From Pseudohongiella sp. O18 (lineage in GTDB: Bacteria; Pseudomonadota; Gammaproteobacteria; Pseudomonadales; Pseudohongiellaceae): DNA of 64,000 bases. The first letter of the stretch is position 1. Each line of letters begins with the position of its first letter. The notes beneath the pieces were generated by a model. The model was not told where the DNA came from, did not search any database, and saw only the letters and a program-made list of their open reading frames with translations. Made by a program: the position numbers and the translations under genes. The DNA lies in contig NZ_JAJSAR010000001.1 of NCBI RefSeq assembly GCF_021729085.1, forward strand, positions 1,612,001 through 1,676,000, in the 5' to 3' direction. Positions 8,921 to 17,746 of the stretch are shown here, one piece after another.

Positions 8921-9379
8921 TTAGTGATTGCTGCGCATCTGGCGAAGCCGCTGACGGCATTGCCGCTCAAATTCCTTGAGCTCGTGCAGGCTGAGCTGGA
9001 TGTCTTCAAGTTGCTGTTTGAGTATCTGCTTGCGCTCTTCAATTTTTTCGAGCACGCGGCTGAGCTGGGCCAGTTCGCCGGTCGAGGACGAATCATAAAG
9101 CTCGAACAGCTCGCCAATTTCATCCAGCGAGAAACCCAGACGCTTGCCGCGCAGAATCAGTTTCAGACGCGTATGGTCACGTTGGCTGTATAGCCTGTTG
9201 CGACCTTCGCGCTCGGGGCTGAGTAATCCTTCGCTTTCATAAAAACGGATGGCACGTGTAGTGATGTCAAACTCTTTGGCCAGCTGCGAAATGCTGTAGG
9301 TTTTATTGCCACTTTCGCGTGGATCGAGCGCGTTGGTGCGCAGAAACGTATCGCTGAGTACCTGGGAAATGTCGGGCAT
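8921..9379 (-). CDS. liuR: MerR-family regulator, LiuR-like
   Basis: A 152-residue MerR-type regulator. The winged-helix DNA-binding domain is at about residues 29-95 (YSISQLAKEFDITTRAIRFY, EREGRNRLYS, LILRGKRLGFSLDEI), followed by a C-terminal dimerising coiled coil with many Glu/Gln/Lys. There is no metal-binding cysteine set. The sequence matches the LiuR group, which controls leucine and branched-chain acyl-CoA catabolism in proteobacteria. Its neighbours agree: a thiolase follows on the same strand and icmF is divergent. The intergenic region holds a perfect 16-bp palindrome placed inside a sigma70 promoter, a fitting operator. Start ATG 9379 has no strong ribosome-binding site. The symbol is by similarity and not proven. 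Confidence 0.85.
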   Translation of the reverse strand: MPDISQVLSDTFLRTNALDPRESGNKTYSISQLAKEFDITTRAIRFYESEGLLSPEREGRNRLYSQRDHTRLKLILRGKRLGFSLDEIGELFELYDSSSTGELAQLSRVLEKIEERKQILKQQLEDIQLSLHELKEFERQCRQRLRQMRSNH

Positions 9380-9422
9380 GGAAGTAATTCTTTTTTGTTG
9401 GATTCAATGACAAGTGTCTTGA

Positions 9423-9450
9423 TTGACGTTGACGTTAACGTCAATATAAT
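9423..9450 (+). promoter_or_regulatory. icmF promoter with LiuR-type palindromic operator in the spacer
   Basis: TTGACG (9423-9428) and a perfect TATAAT (9445-9450) are separated by 16 bases. Those 16 bases are exactly the perfect palindrome TTGACGTTAACGTCAA (9429-9444). MerR-family proteins characteristically bind between -35 and -10. The divergent regulator gene next to it makes this the probable operator for icmF and possibly for the regulator itself. Activation versus repression cannot be told from the sequence; the 16-bp spacer is shorter than in classical MerR-activated promoters. Confidence 0.8.
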
Positions 9451-9489
9451 AAACCACCACCAGCCACACATCAATTAGAGCACTGCCAA

Positions 9490-12400
9490 ATGCCTCAGCC
9501 TTCGCGTTCCAGCTTTCCCCGCTTCGTCACTGCGGCCAGTCTGTTTGATGGTCATGATGCTGCCATCAATATCATGCGCCGTATGCTGCAGGCGGCAGGT
9601 GCAGAGGTCATTCACCTGGCGCATAACCGCTCTGTGCAGGAGGTCGTGGAGGCGGCATTGCAGGAAGATGTGCAGGGCATTGCAATCAGCTCATATCAGG
9701 GCGGACATGTTGAGTACTTCAGCTACATGATCGACATGCTGCGCGAACGCGGAGCCGGACACATTAAGGTTTTCGGAGGTGGCGGTGGCGTCATCATTCC
9801 ATCCGAGATCAAGCAGTTGCACGATTACGGCGTGACACGGATTTACTCGCCTGAGGACGGTCAGAAGATGGGTTTGCAGGGCATGATCGATGACATGCTG
9901 CAACGCCTGGCCAACGATCAACAGGCTGCGCCAGTTGTGGATCTGGATGCCATGCTGACAGGCGACCGGCTGCAGCTGGCGCGCTTTATCAGTCACCTGG
10001 AGAACGGCAATGTCAGTACTGAACAGCGCGAGTATTTGCGCGAACGTACCAATCCGGTCAATCGCGCGCCAGTGCTGGGGATAACCGGCACGGGCGGTGC
10101 AGGAAAATCCTCACTGACCGACGAAGTCATTCTGCGAATTCGACAGGACAGTGGTGATGATCTGCGGGTGGCCGTGCTTGCCATCGACCCCACCCGGCGT
10201 CGCACGGGTGGCGCCTTGCTGGGTGACCGGGTCCGTATGAACGCCATCTACCATCCTTCAGTGTATATGCGCTCGATCGCCACGCGCGGCGCAGAGACAG
10301 AAGTGCCAGCCTGCATGCGCGACATCATCAACGCTGTGCGCGTTTCCGGGTTTGATCTGGTGATTGTCGAAACACCTGGCATTGGTCAGGGTGACGCTGG
10401 CATCGTGCCATTTGTCGATGCCTCGCTGTATGTGATGACGCCTGAGTTTGGCGCGGCCAGTCAGCTGGAAAAAATCGACATGCTGGACTACGCCGATGTA
10501 GTCGCGATCAACAAGTTCGACCGCAAGGGCGCAGACGACGCGCTACGCGATGTCAGCAAACAGGTGCAACGCAACCGCATGGCCTTTGATCGTGACACTG
10601 ATCAGATGCCGGTGTACGGTACCATCGCCTCCCATTTTAACGATGACGGTGTTACTGCGCTTTATCAGGCCTTGCTGGCTGTGCTGCGCAAGAAAGGTTT
10701 GAAGGAGTTTGACAGCCAGCTGCCGGCCGTCAAGCGGCGTACCTCTACTCTTCAGAGTGCCGTTGTGCCCGCCCAGCGACAGCGCTATCTGGCGGAAATT
10801 GCTGACACTATTCGCAGTTACCGTCGCCATGTTGAGCAGCAGTCTATGCTGGCACGGGAGATTCAACAGCTTGAAGCATCTGCGGCGATGCTGGGCCAGG
10901 CTGACATTGACGCTGCTGTGGCGCCATTAAAGGCGCTGGCTGATCAGCGTGCTCAACAGCTGGACGGCGAGAGTCATGACCTTCTGGCTAAGTGGCCACA
11001 ACTAATGCAGGACTATGCCGCCGATGAGCTGGTTGTGCACGTCCGAGATAAGGAAGTACGCACTTCGCTGGTAACGACCAGTCTGTCTGGTACACGTATC
11101 CCTAAAATTGTACTGCCGCGTTTCACTGATCATGGTGATCTGCTGCGCTGGCTGATGCTGGAGAACGTACCGGGTCGCTTTCCTTACACGGCAGGTGTAT
11201 TCGCATTTAAGCGAGAGGGCGAAGATCCCACACGGATGTTCGCTGGCGAGGGCGATGCATTTCGCACCAATCGTCGGTTCAAGGCGCTGTCGGAATACTC
11301 CGACGCCAAGCGCCTGTCCACAGCATTTGACTCGGTCACGCTGTACGGCTTTGATCCGGACGAGCGTCCGGACATCTATGGCAAGGTGGGTAACTCGGGT
11401 GTCTCGATTGCGACGCTTGATGATATGAAAGCGCTGTATGACGGATTCGATCTTTGCCACCCCAACACCTCGGTATCGATGACCATCAATGGGCCGGCGC
11501 CGACCATCCTGGCCATGTTTCTGAATGCAGCCATTGACCAGCAACTGACGGCCTTTGAACGCGAGCAGGGCCGTGCGCCGTCGACAGAAGAGTCTTCACA
11601 GATTCGCACACGTGCGCTGCAGTCCGTGCGTGGCACAGTGCAGGCTGACATCCTGAAAGAAGATCAGGGTCAGAATACTTGTATTTTTTCCACCGAGTTC
11701 AGCCTCAAAGTGATGGGCGACATCCAGGAATACTTCATCGAAAACAGGGTGCGTAATTTCTATTCGGTGTCCATCTCCGGCTATCACATTGCCGAAGCCG
11801 GCGCCAACCCCATCTCGCAACTGGCATTTACGCTGTCCAATGGCTTTACCTTCGTGGAGGCCTGGCTGGCTCGGGGCATGAAGATCGACGACTTTGCGCC
11901 GAATCTGTCCTTCTTTTTCTCTAATGGCATGGACCCGGAATATACCGTGCTGGGTCGTGTGGCGCGCCGCATCTGGGCCGTAGCAATGCGCGAAAAATAC
12001 GGCGCCAATGATCGTAGTCAGAAACTTAAATATCACATCCAGACCTCGGGCCGCTCATTGCACGCACAGGAGATGTCATTCAACGATATCCGCACCACCC
12101 TGCAGGCACTGATCGCCATCTATGACAACTGCAACAGCCTGCACACCAACGCCTACGATGAGGCCGTCACGACGCCCACCGGCGAGTCTGTGCGTCGCGC
12201 CATGGCGATTCAATTGATCATTAACAAAGAGTGGGGACTGGCGAAGAACGAGAATCCCAATCAGGGCGCGTTCATTATTGATGAGCTGACTGATTTGGTG
12301 GAAGAGGCCGTGCTGCAGGAGTTCGAGCGCATCGCTGAACGTGGCGGTGTGCTGGGTGCCATGGAGACCGGGTACCAGCGCGGCAAGATTCAGGACGAGT

Positions 12401-12735
12401 CGATGCTCTACGAACATCGCAAGCACGATGGCTCGCTGCCCATCGTGGGCGTGAACACCTTCCTCAACCCGGATGGTGAGGACGACAACAGTGAGTTCAA
12501 TATGGAGCTGGCACGCTCCACTGAAGAGGAAAAAATAAGCCAGATCAAACGGCTGCGTGCATTCCATCTTCGACACGCGAAAGACTCCGATACCGCGCTA
12601 GCTCGTCTCAAAGATGCTGCCCGTAATAACGAGAATGTGTTTGCTGAACTGATGAATGCTGTGCAGGTCTGTTCGCTTGGACAGATCACTCAGGCGTTCT
12701 TTGAGGTTGGCGGGCAGTATCGTCGGAATATGTAG
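9490..12735 (+). CDS. icmF: Fused isobutyryl-CoA mutase IcmF
   Basis: 1081 residues, the usual length of IcmF. Domain order: B12-binding domain at about 10-145, with the cobalamin histidine in [10 protein letters not shown] (H22); MeaI/MeaB-type GTPase chaperone at about 190-410, with P-loop GTGGAGKSS near residue 200 and NKFD near 341; then a linker and the (beta/alpha)8 acyl-CoA mutase domain from about 540 (FPYTAGVF, substrate site; [24 protein letters not shown]). FPYTAGVF rather than the FPYTRG of methylmalonyl-CoA mutase marks it as an IcmF-type enzyme, interconverting isobutyryl-CoA and butyryl-CoA with adenosylcobalamin and a built-in GTPase. Some IcmF also act on isovaleryl/pivalyl-CoA. 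It supports valine or branched acyl-CoA catabolism together with the adjacent regulator and thiolase. Confidence 0.95.
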   Translation: MPQPSRSSFPRFVTAASLFDGHDAAINIMRRMLQAAGAEVIHLAHNRSVQEVVEAALQEDVQGIAISSYQGGHVEYFSYMIDMLRERGAGHIKVFGGGGGVIIPSEIKQLHDYGVTRIYSPEDGQKMGLQGMIDDMLQRLANDQQAAPVVDLDAMLTGDRLQLARFISHLENGNVSTEQREYLRERTNPVNRAPVLGITGTGGAGKSSLTDEVILRIRQDSGDDLRVAVLAIDPTRRRTGGALLGDRVRMNAIYHPSVYMRSIATRGAETEVPACMRDIINAVRVSGFDLVIVETPGIGQGDAGIVPFVDASLYVMTPEFGAASQLEKIDMLDYADVVAINKFDRKGADDALRDVSKQVQRNRMAFDRDTDQMPVYGTIASHFNDDGVTALYQALLAVLRKKGLKEFDSQLPAVKRRTSTLQSAVVPAQRQRYLAEIADTIRSYRRHVEQQSMLAREIQQLEASAAMLGQADIDAAVAPLKALADQRAQQLDGESHDLLAKWPQLMQDYAADELVVHVRDKEVRTSLVTTSLSGTRIPKIVLPRFTDHGDLLRWLMLENVPGRFPYTAGVFAFKREGEDPTRMFAGEGDAFRTNRRFKALSEYSDAKRLSTAFDSVTLYGFDPDERPDIYGKVGNSGVSIATLDDMKALYDGFDLCHPNTSVSMTINGPAPTILAMFLNAAIDQQLTAFEREQGRAPSTEESSQIRTRALQSVRGTVQADILKEDQGQNTCIFSTEFSLKVMGDIQEYFIENRVRNFYSVSISGYHIAEAGANPISQLAFTLSNGFTFVEAWLARGMKIDDFAPNLSFFFSNGMDPEYTVLGRVARRIWAVAMREKYGANDRSQKLKYHIQTSGRSLHAQEMSFNDIRTTLQALIAIYDNCNSLHTNAYDEAVTTPTGESVRRAMAIQLIINKEWGLAKNENPNQGAFIIDELTDLVEEAVLQEFERIAERGGVLGAMETGYQRGKIQDESMLYEHRKHDGSLPIVGVNTFLNPDGEDDNSEFNMELARSTEEEKISQIKRLRAFHLRHAKDSDTALARLKDAARNNENVFAELMNAVQVCSLGQITQAFFEVGGQYRRNM

Positions 12736-12748
12736 ACTATCGGGACTA

Positions 12749-13090
12749 TCAGTCTTCCACAAACAGTCGCAGCCGATCTATTGCCCGATCCCACTGCAGT
12801 GAGGCCATCTCCAGATAGGATCTGGCTTCATTCAGTCCGGTCGCATCAAACACGTAACGCGTCTCGCGACCTTCGCGCTGACTGATGACCAGTCTGGCGC
12901 GCTCGAGTACTCGCAGGTGTTTCGTGACTGCCTGTCGTGTCAGGCCGCTGCCCTGAGTCAATTCTACAATTGCATGGGGCTGACCATCCTGCAATCGGCT
13001 AAGCAGGCTCAGCCTGGTCGAGTCTCCGAGGGCAGCAAACAGTGGCACGGCATCTTTTGGCAAAAGCGGTGCCGTCGGGTCAACTGACAT
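12749..13090 (-). CDS. ArsR-family transcriptional repressor
   Basis: A 113-residue winged-helix protein of the ArsR/SmtB superfamily. The helix-turn-helix is at about residues 45-68 (TQGSGLTRQAVTKHLRVLER) and the wing at about 70-85 (GRETRYVFD). The metal-binding Cys motif of ArsR proper is absent, as is usual in the SRPBCC-linked subgroup. It overlaps the upstream AHSA1 gene by 11 bases on the same strand, so the two form one transcript. The perfect palindrome at 13555-13578, ahead of that transcript, is the likely autoregulatory operator. The inducing signal is unknown. Confidence 0.9.
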   Translation of the reverse strand: MSVDPTAPLLPKDAVPLFAALGDSTRLSLLSRLQDGQPHAIVELTQGSGLTRQAVTKHLRVLERARLVISQREGRETRYVFDATGLNEARSYLEMASLQWDRAIDRLRLFVED

Positions 13091-13529
13091 AAGCTTTGAT
13101 GTGCTCCGCCTGTATGTCCCAGCCCTGCGTGTTGTTGCGAATGATTAAGTCCCGGCTGTCATCCGGTAATGCCGCGAACCCGGATTCTGTAATCGTCAGA
13201 CGTGTCCCGCCATCTATCGGTTCCAGTCGAAACTCGACGCGTGTGGTGGGTCGCTGCGCCAGGGGCAGGTGTGCATCAACATTATCGTGGTGCCAGTGAA
13301 AGGAGAACAGTGACTCTGGTTCCATGGTTTCTATGGTCGCCAACCATTCGTATCCCTCGTAACCTGGGTAGGTGGTCAGGCCCGTGGAGCGACTGCCAGG
13401 TGCAAAGGGTTCATTAAGATCAACGCGAAACCATTCGCCGAACTGTCGATAGTCTGTCAGTGCCTGCCAGACACGGGACTGGCTTGCCTTCAGGTCAACA
13501 ACTTTGACCAGAGTGTCCTGTTTGTTCAT
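13080..13529 (-). CDS. SRPBCC/AHSA1-domain protein
   Basis: 149 residues covering one START-like SRPBCC (AHSA1) fold from end to end. The typical opening is visible (KVVDLKASQSRVWQALTDYRQFGEWF), as are the ending helix (GWDIQAEHIKAYVS) and the strand RVEFRLEPIDGGTRLTITESG, each quoted only partly elsewhere. These proteins bind hydrophobic ligands, but this one offers no hint of which. ATG 13529 has GGGAG about 6 bases upstream. It is the first gene of a two-gene unit with the ArsR regulator, a common pairing in bacteria. TauE is divergent on the other side of the operator. Confidence 0.88.
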   Translation of the reverse strand: MNKQDTLVKVVDLKASQSRVWQALTDYRQFGEWFRVDLNEPFAPGSRSTGLTTYPGYEGYEWLATIETMEPESLFSFHWHHDNVDAHLPLAQRPTTRVEFRLEPIDGGTRLTITESGFAALPDDSRDLIIRNNTQGWDIQAEHIKAYVS

Positions 13530-13554
13530 GGGGTGCTCCCGGTGTCAATAGTTT

Positions 13555-13578
13555 ATATGCAACCATAAGGTTGCATAT
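13555..13578. promoter_or_regulatory. Perfect 10-4-10 palindrome, probable ArsR operator
   Basis: Arms ATATGCAACC (13555-13564) and GGTTGCATAT (13569-13578) are separated by ATAA. The site is 26 bases upstream of the AHSA1-arsR unit and about 100 bases before the divergent TauE gene. Size and symmetry suit a dimeric ArsR/SmtB winged-helix repressor. Confidence 0.75.
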
Positions 13579-13680
13579 TGTGCATTTTATTGCAAGCGGT
13601 CTCTATGCGCAAATGTCGGGTGTTACAGATGACAGCCTGCGGTTACAATCGCGAAACAATAAATTTGAGTGGGTGCAGTA

Positions 13681-14481
13681 ATGCTGAGCTGGTTGTTGGC
13701 CTATCTGGGGCTGGGCGCAGTGACCGGGCTGCTTGCGGGACTTTTCGGGATTGGTGGTGGTGCAGTCATGGTGCCGGTGCTGACCGTACTGTTCGCGCAA
13801 CAGGGTTTCGTGTCTGATTATGTTGTGCACCTTGCGCTCGGCACCTCCATGGCCACTATTATCCCGACATCGATTGCCAGTCTGCGCGCCCATCATAGCC
13901 GTGGGGCCGTGCTCTGGCCTGCTGTTCGCGGACTGGCCCCAGGCATTATTGTCGGTACCTTTGCAGCAACATTTTTGGCAGCCTATCTCTCTCCGCGCCC
14001 TCTGGCGATTTTCTTCTTCTGCTTCATGTGCTTCGTGGCGGTGCAGATGACTCTGAATCGCAAGCCGCCACCTTCCCGTCAACTGCCTGGCGCGGCATCG
14101 TTGGCCGGTGTTGGCAGTATCATTGGGGGCATCTCTGCGCTGGTGGCGATAGGTGGTGGCACCATGACGGTACCGTTTCTGACCTGGTGTAATACCCGTA
14201 TACAGACGGCGATTGGCACCTCGGCAGCGGTCGGTTTGCCGATTGCGCTGGCCGGTACCCTGGGTTATCTGATCAATGGCTGGTCTATCGCAGATCTGCC
14301 GGCATTAAGCTGGGGATTTATCTACTGGCCAGCGGTGCTGGTCATGGCGCTGGCCAGTCAGCTCAGTGCGCCTGTCGGCGTCAGACTGGCACACAGCCTG
14401 CCGGTTGCGACGCTCAAGAAGCTATTCGCAGCTCTGGTGATTGTGCTGGCCTTGCAGATGTTGAGAACAGTGTTGGGGTAA
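13681..14481 (+). CDS. TauE/SafE-family anion exporter
   Basis: A 266-residue polytopic membrane protein with about eight hydrophobic segments arranged as two homologous halves. Each half carries the glycine-rich family signature: GLFGIGGGAVMVPVL near residue 20 and LVAIGGGTMTVPFL near residue 155. Members move sulfite, sulfonates or other small anions across the inner membrane; the substrate here is unknown. An in-frame GTG at 13669 is open, but ATG 13681 has GAGTGGG 7 bases upstream and is preferred. It is followed after 16 bases by the EVE gene on the same strand. Confidence 0.88.
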   Translation: MLSWLLAYLGLGAVTGLLAGLFGIGGGAVMVPVLTVLFAQQGFVSDYVVHLALGTSMATIIPTSIASLRAHHSRGAVLWPAVRGLAPGIIVGTFAATFLAAYLSPRPLAIFFFCFMCFVAVQMTLNRKPPPSRQLPGAASLAGVGSIIGGISALVAIGGGTMTVPFLTWCNTRIQTAIGTSAAVGLPIALAGTLGYLINGWSIADLPALSWGFIYWPAVLVMALASQLSAPVGVRLAHSLPVATLKKLFAALVIVLALQMLRTVLG

Positions 14482-14497
14482 TTGACGAGGTAATTGG

Positions 14498-14959
14498 ATG
14501 ACAAGTTACTGGTTGGTGAAAACCGAGCCTGATGAGTGCAGTATTGATGACTTTGCCTCACAAGCCGACAAACCGATCGTCTGGGAGGGCGTGCGCAATT
14601 ATCAGGCGCGAAATTTTCTGCGGCAGATGTCCGTAGGTGATGAGGTGTTCATATATCACTCCAGCTGCAAGCATATCGGTGTCGCAGGCATAGCACGTAT
14701 TGTTAAAGCGGCTTACCCTGATCCGGCGCAGTTTGATCCGCGATCAAGCTACCACGACCCAAAAAGCAGTGCTGACAAGCCGCGCTGGGACGCGGTGGAT
14801 CTTGTGTTTGTTCGCAGGTTTGAGCGCTTAATTCCACTGGATGAGATAAAGGCCAATCCGGAGCTGCTTGAGTTGCCGCTGGTCAAAAAAGGCAACCGGC
14901 TTTCTGTGATGCCGGTTAGCCAGTCTGAGTGGCGGACCATGCTGAGGTCGGCCAGCTGA
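14498..14959 (+). CDS. EVE-domain protein (thymocyte nuclear protein 1-like)
   Basis: 153 residues forming a single EVE domain, a PUA-like fold. The typical start MTSYWLVKTEPDECSIDDF is present, together with WEGVRNYQARNFLRQMSVGD and the HSSCKHIGVAGIARI core. EVE/PUA-like domains have an aromatic cage that recognises modified bases, and the protein is widespread as a housekeeping gene of uncertain role. The start ATG 14498 has GAGG 7 bases upstream. It converges on dadA, and a 12-bp inverted repeat overlapping its stop codon may terminate both genes. Confidence 0.9.
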   Translation: MTSYWLVKTEPDECSIDDFASQADKPIVWEGVRNYQARNFLRQMSVGDEVFIYHSSCKHIGVAGIARIVKAAYPDPAQFDPRSSYHDPKSSADKPRWDAVDLVFVRRFERLIPLDEIKANPELLELPLVKKGNRLSVMPVSQSEWRTMLRSAS

Positions 14960-14992
14960 GGGTGGTCAGTCCGTGATCAGCCTCAGCTGGCC
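14950..14992. terminator. 12-bp inverted repeat between EVE gene and dadA
   Basis: GGCCAGCTGAGG (14950-14961) pairs perfectly with CCTCAGCTGGCC (14981-14992), leaving a 19-base loop; the left arm includes the EVE stop codon. It lies between converging genes and has no U tract, so terminator function is plausible, not certain. Confidence 0.5.
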
Positions 14993-15015
14993 TTGCCTGA
15001 TGTTTGCCAGCAGGC

Positions 15016-16338
15016 TCAGCCTTGCGCGGTGGCCGGCCTGCCACTACGGCTCCGATCGACCGGGCGCTGGTAACGGCTTATATCCAGGCCATCGCTGCGG
15101 ATTGCAGGTCGATGACCGCTGATGATGTCACTCAACACTTGCGCCGAGCCGCATGACATGGTCCAGCCCAGCGTGCCGTGACCGGTATTGAGGTACAGGT
15201 TGTGCAGCTGGGTCGCGCCGACAACTGGTGTGCCGTCCGGCGTCATGGGTCGCAGTCCAGTCCAGTATTCAGCCTTGCTTACATCGCCGCCTTCCGGGAA
15301 CAGATCCCCGATCACCATTTGCAGTGTCTGCAGCGGGCGCTTGCGCAAACTCAGGTCGTGCCCTGCGAGCTCTGCCATGCCACCAACGCGAATACGCTGG
15401 TCGAATCGAGTGATGGCAACTTTGTAGGTTTCGTCCATCAAGGTTGATACCGGAGCGCGAGCATCGTCTGTCACCGGAATGGTCAGAGAGTAGCCCTTGA
15501 CCGGATACACAGGCAGCCTGATGCCAAGTGGAGCCAGCAACCCTGGAGAGTAGCTGCCCAGCGCGAGGATATAATTGTCAGCAACCAGCTCTTGCGGCTC
15601 GGCACCGTTATTCCGCTTACAGATCGTCACCGATTTGATGCGGGTGTCATCGCTGTTCAGCTTTGTGATGTCTGTGCCATAGCGGAATTCCACACCAAGC
15701 GCACGGCAGCGTTTCTCCAGTTCAACCGTAAACATGTGACAGTCGCCGGTTTCATCCAGTGGCAGGCGCAAACCACCGGCCAGTTTGTCGCGGCTCTGTG
15801 CCAGGCCTGGCTCTGCACTCACGCAGGCTTCAGCATCCAGCAATTCGTAGGGGACACCCAGTTCCTTGAGCACGGCGATATCTCGTGTCGCTGCGTCCAT
15901 CTGGGCATTGGTGCGGAACAGCTGCAGTGTGCCACGGCGGCGCTGCTCGTAGTCGATGCCGGTTTCATTCCGCAGCGCAATCAGGCAGTGGCGGCTGTGG
16001 TCAGCCAACCGCATCATTCGTTCCTTGTTGACCTGATAGCGCGCAGAAGTGCAGTTGCTCAGCATTTGCCACATCCAGCGATACTGTTCCATGTCCGCGG
16101 TGGGACGGATTGCCAGTGGTGCGTGGCGTGACATGAGCCATTTAATCGCTTTCAGGGGCACGCCGGGCGCTGCCCATGGCGCTGAGTAGCCGGGAGAGAC
16201 CATACCGGCATTGGCAAAACTGGTTTCCTTCGCCGGTCCATACTGGCGATCAATCACAGTCACCTGATGTCCGGCTTTGGCCAGATACCAGGCGCTGGTC
16301 ATACCGATAACGCCGCTTCCCATCACAATGCAGTGCAT
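15016..16338 (-). CDS. dadA: D-amino acid dehydrogenase
   Basis: 440 residues, full length compared with about 432 for E. coli DadA, with strong similarity along the length. The FAD-binding GSGVIG lies near residue 7. Family blocks are visible: [46 protein letters not shown] and [12 protein letters not shown]. The enzyme oxidises D-amino acids (typically D-alanine from alanine racemisation) to 2-oxo acids, passing electrons to the quinone pool at the inner membrane. ATG 16338 reproduces the family N-terminus and has AGGA 8 bases upstream. An in-frame ATG at 16362 adds eight residues and also has a ribosome-binding site, so it cannot be excluded. The divergent Lrp-type gene is the likely regulator. 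Confidence 0.93.
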   Translation of the reverse strand: MHCIVMGSGVIGMTSAWYLAKAGHQVTVIDRQYGPAKETSFANAGMVSPGYSAPWAAPGVPLKAIKWLMSRHAPLAIRPTADMEQYRWMWQMLSNCTSARYQVNKERMMRLADHSRHCLIALRNETGIDYEQRRRGTLQLFRTNAQMDAATRDIAVLKELGVPYELLDAEACVSAEPGLAQSRDKLAGGLRLPLDETGDCHMFTVELEKRCRALGVEFRYGTDITKLNSDDTRIKSVTICKRNNGAEPQELVADNYILALGSYSPGLLAPLGIRLPVYPVKGYSLTIPVTDDARAPVSTLMDETYKVAITRFDQRIRVGGMAELAGHDLSLRKRPLQTLQMVIGDLFPEGGDVSKAEYWTGLRPMTPDGTPVVGATQLHNLYLNTGHGTLGWTMSCGSAQVLSDIISGHRPAIRSDGLDISRYQRPVDRSRSGRPATAQG

Positions 16339-16453
16339 AGTATTTCCTGTCGACTGTTTCATGCTGACTCACCTCAATTAACTTCGGTGTCAGTTTCTGG
16401 AACATATTGTAAGTGTTCAGCACTGCGTGTATTTTTTGTATTAACTGGTTAAG

Positions 16454-16470
16454 GCAGTAATTATTACTGC
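16454..16470. promoter_or_regulatory. Lrp-type operator palindrome between dadA and the Lrp-family gene
   Basis: GCAGTAATTATTACTGC is a perfect 8-1-8 palindrome. Its inner 15 bases fit the E. coli Lrp consensus YAGHAWATTWTDCTR at 13 of 15 positions. It lies 27 bases before the regulator start and about 115-130 bases upstream of dadA, so it can serve autoregulation and dadA control. Confidence 0.72.
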
Positions 16471-16497
16471 AAAGTTTTAAAAATTCAGAGGTAATTA

Positions 16498-16998
16498 ATG
16501 AAAACGCGCAGAGCTTCGAGTCGTGAACTGGACAAAATAGATCGCCAGATCTTACGCATATTGCAAAAAGAGGCGCGGATTTCCTTCGTCGAGCTCGGCG
16601 AGCGGGTGGGTCTGTCGACCTCACCCTGTATGGAGCGTGTGAAACGTCTGGAGCGGGAAAAATTTATCCTGTCCTACGGCGCGCGGCTCAATCCACACAA
16701 GCTGCACGCCAGTCTGCTGGTGTTTGTGGAAATCAGCCTGACTTCCAAATCCGCCAGTATTTTTGATGATTTTCGCAAGGCTGCGACCAAGCTGCCGCAT
16801 GTGATGGAATGCCATCTGGTATCGGGTGATTTCGACTACCTGGTCAAGGCCCGCATATCCGAGATGGCCTCCTACCGCCAGTTGTTGGGCGATATCCTGC
16901 TGAAACTGCCCGGTGTGCGGGAATCGAAGAGTTACATCGTCATGGAGGAAATCAAGGAGACGCTGGATATCCCCGTGCCAGAAGAGGTGATTGTATAG
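16498..16998 (+). CDS. Lrp/AsnC-family regulator, probably of dadA
   Basis: 166 residues: N-terminal AsnC-type helix-turn-helix at about 12-62 (LDKIDRQILRILQKEARISF, LGERVGLSTSPCMERVKRLE) and a C-terminal RAM ligand-binding domain at about 75-155 (VFVEISL, VMECHLVSGDFDYLVKARI). ATG 16498 has AGAGG 6 bases upstream. Divergence from dadA and the intervening Lrp-type palindrome support a local regulator that senses an amino acid, as DadR/Lrp do in other gammaproteobacteria. Its last 67 bases overlap, on the opposite strand, the end of the next gene. Confidence 0.9.
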   Translation: MKTRRASSRELDKIDRQILRILQKEARISFVELGERVGLSTSPCMERVKRLEREKFILSYGARLNPHKLHASLLVFVEISLTSKSASIFDDFRKAATKLPHVMECHLVSGDFDYLVKARISEMASYRQLLGDILLKLPGVRESKSYIVMEEIKETLDIPVPEEVIV

Positions 16999-17624
16999 GA
17001 CTCGGTCACCTGCATGGAGCCACCCGGAAAATTCACTACCTGCTCACGGCCCAGCAGGGTTTGCGGGTCGCTGAACAGCAGGGTTGCTTCCCCACTGGGC
17101 TGACCTGCAACGATGATGCTGAAACTCAGGCTGTCGCCTCCGCCAGTCAGACTGTCTGCCTGAACCCAGTTCTGAACTCCGCCATCAGCGTGATCCGGCG
17201 GCTGCACGGAGGTGAGCCTTGCCAGATTGTGCAGGATCCCCATGCGCGTCAGACCGATGACCAGCGCTTCGCGAAGTGCAGCAGGCTGGGCGACGGCAAA
17301 CTGATTGTCACCATTGCCACCGACCAGGCCGGTATCCGTGCTGCCAAGATGCAGCGATACTGGTTCGCCACCAAAGCTGCCGTCAGCACGCAGTGAGGTC
17401 TGATTGTCGCCCATGATGGTTAAGGTGCCACGCAATTCGGCCGCAAAGGCACCCGTGGCGATGACTTCAAATGAGACTGTTAACGTGGGACTGTTGAGAA
17501 GCTCGGCTTCCAGCGTCGCCAGTTGCTGCTCAGGTGTGGGCCTGCTTGAGCAGGCAGAGCCAATTACAATCAACAGTAATCCGCAGCAGAATCGATGGAG
17601 TCCTGTCAGAGATGTTTTGCTCAT
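16932..17624 (-). CDS. Lipoprotein of unknown function, possible LolA-like fold
   Basis: 230 residues from ATG 17624 (upstream in-frame TTG at 17675 rejected). The lipoprotein signal is clear: MSKTSLTGLHRFCCGLLL then IVIGSAC. The mature part is rich in beta-strand-like stretches (LTVSFEVIATGAFAAELRGT, LTIMGDNQTSLRADGSFGG), reminiscent of the half-barrel of LolA/LolB-type or DUF2092 proteins, but there is no decisive motif. The final 67 bases run antisense to the Lrp gene's 3' end, an unusually long convergent overlap. It is divergent from the aldolase gene. Function unknown; probably periplasm-facing. Confidence 0.75.
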   Translation of the reverse strand: MSKTSLTGLHRFCCGLLLIVIGSACSSRPTPEQQLATLEAELLNSPTLTVSFEVIATGAFAAELRGTLTIMGDNQTSLRADGSFGGEPVSLHLGSTDTGLVGGNGDNQFAVAQPAALREALVIGLTRMGILHNLARLTSVQPPDHADGGVQNWVQADSLTGGGDSLSFSIIVAGQPSGEATLLFSDPQTLLGREQVVNFPGGSMQVTESYTITSSGTGISSVSLISSMTM

Positions 17625-17746
17625 CAGTGCTGTTCCCGCATGAGTTGATCCAGGTCCAGGCTGCGCGAGGTTCAAAAAGGCTGGAAACCAGCGCCTGCTC
17701 GGTTCACAATTCCTGACATGATTATAGGCAATTCTGGAGCAAAGTC

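Noticed and set aside
8884-9123. Extension of the thiolase to 9123
   Set aside because: The extra residues lie inside the MerR gene, and the family N-terminus begins at ATG 8883.
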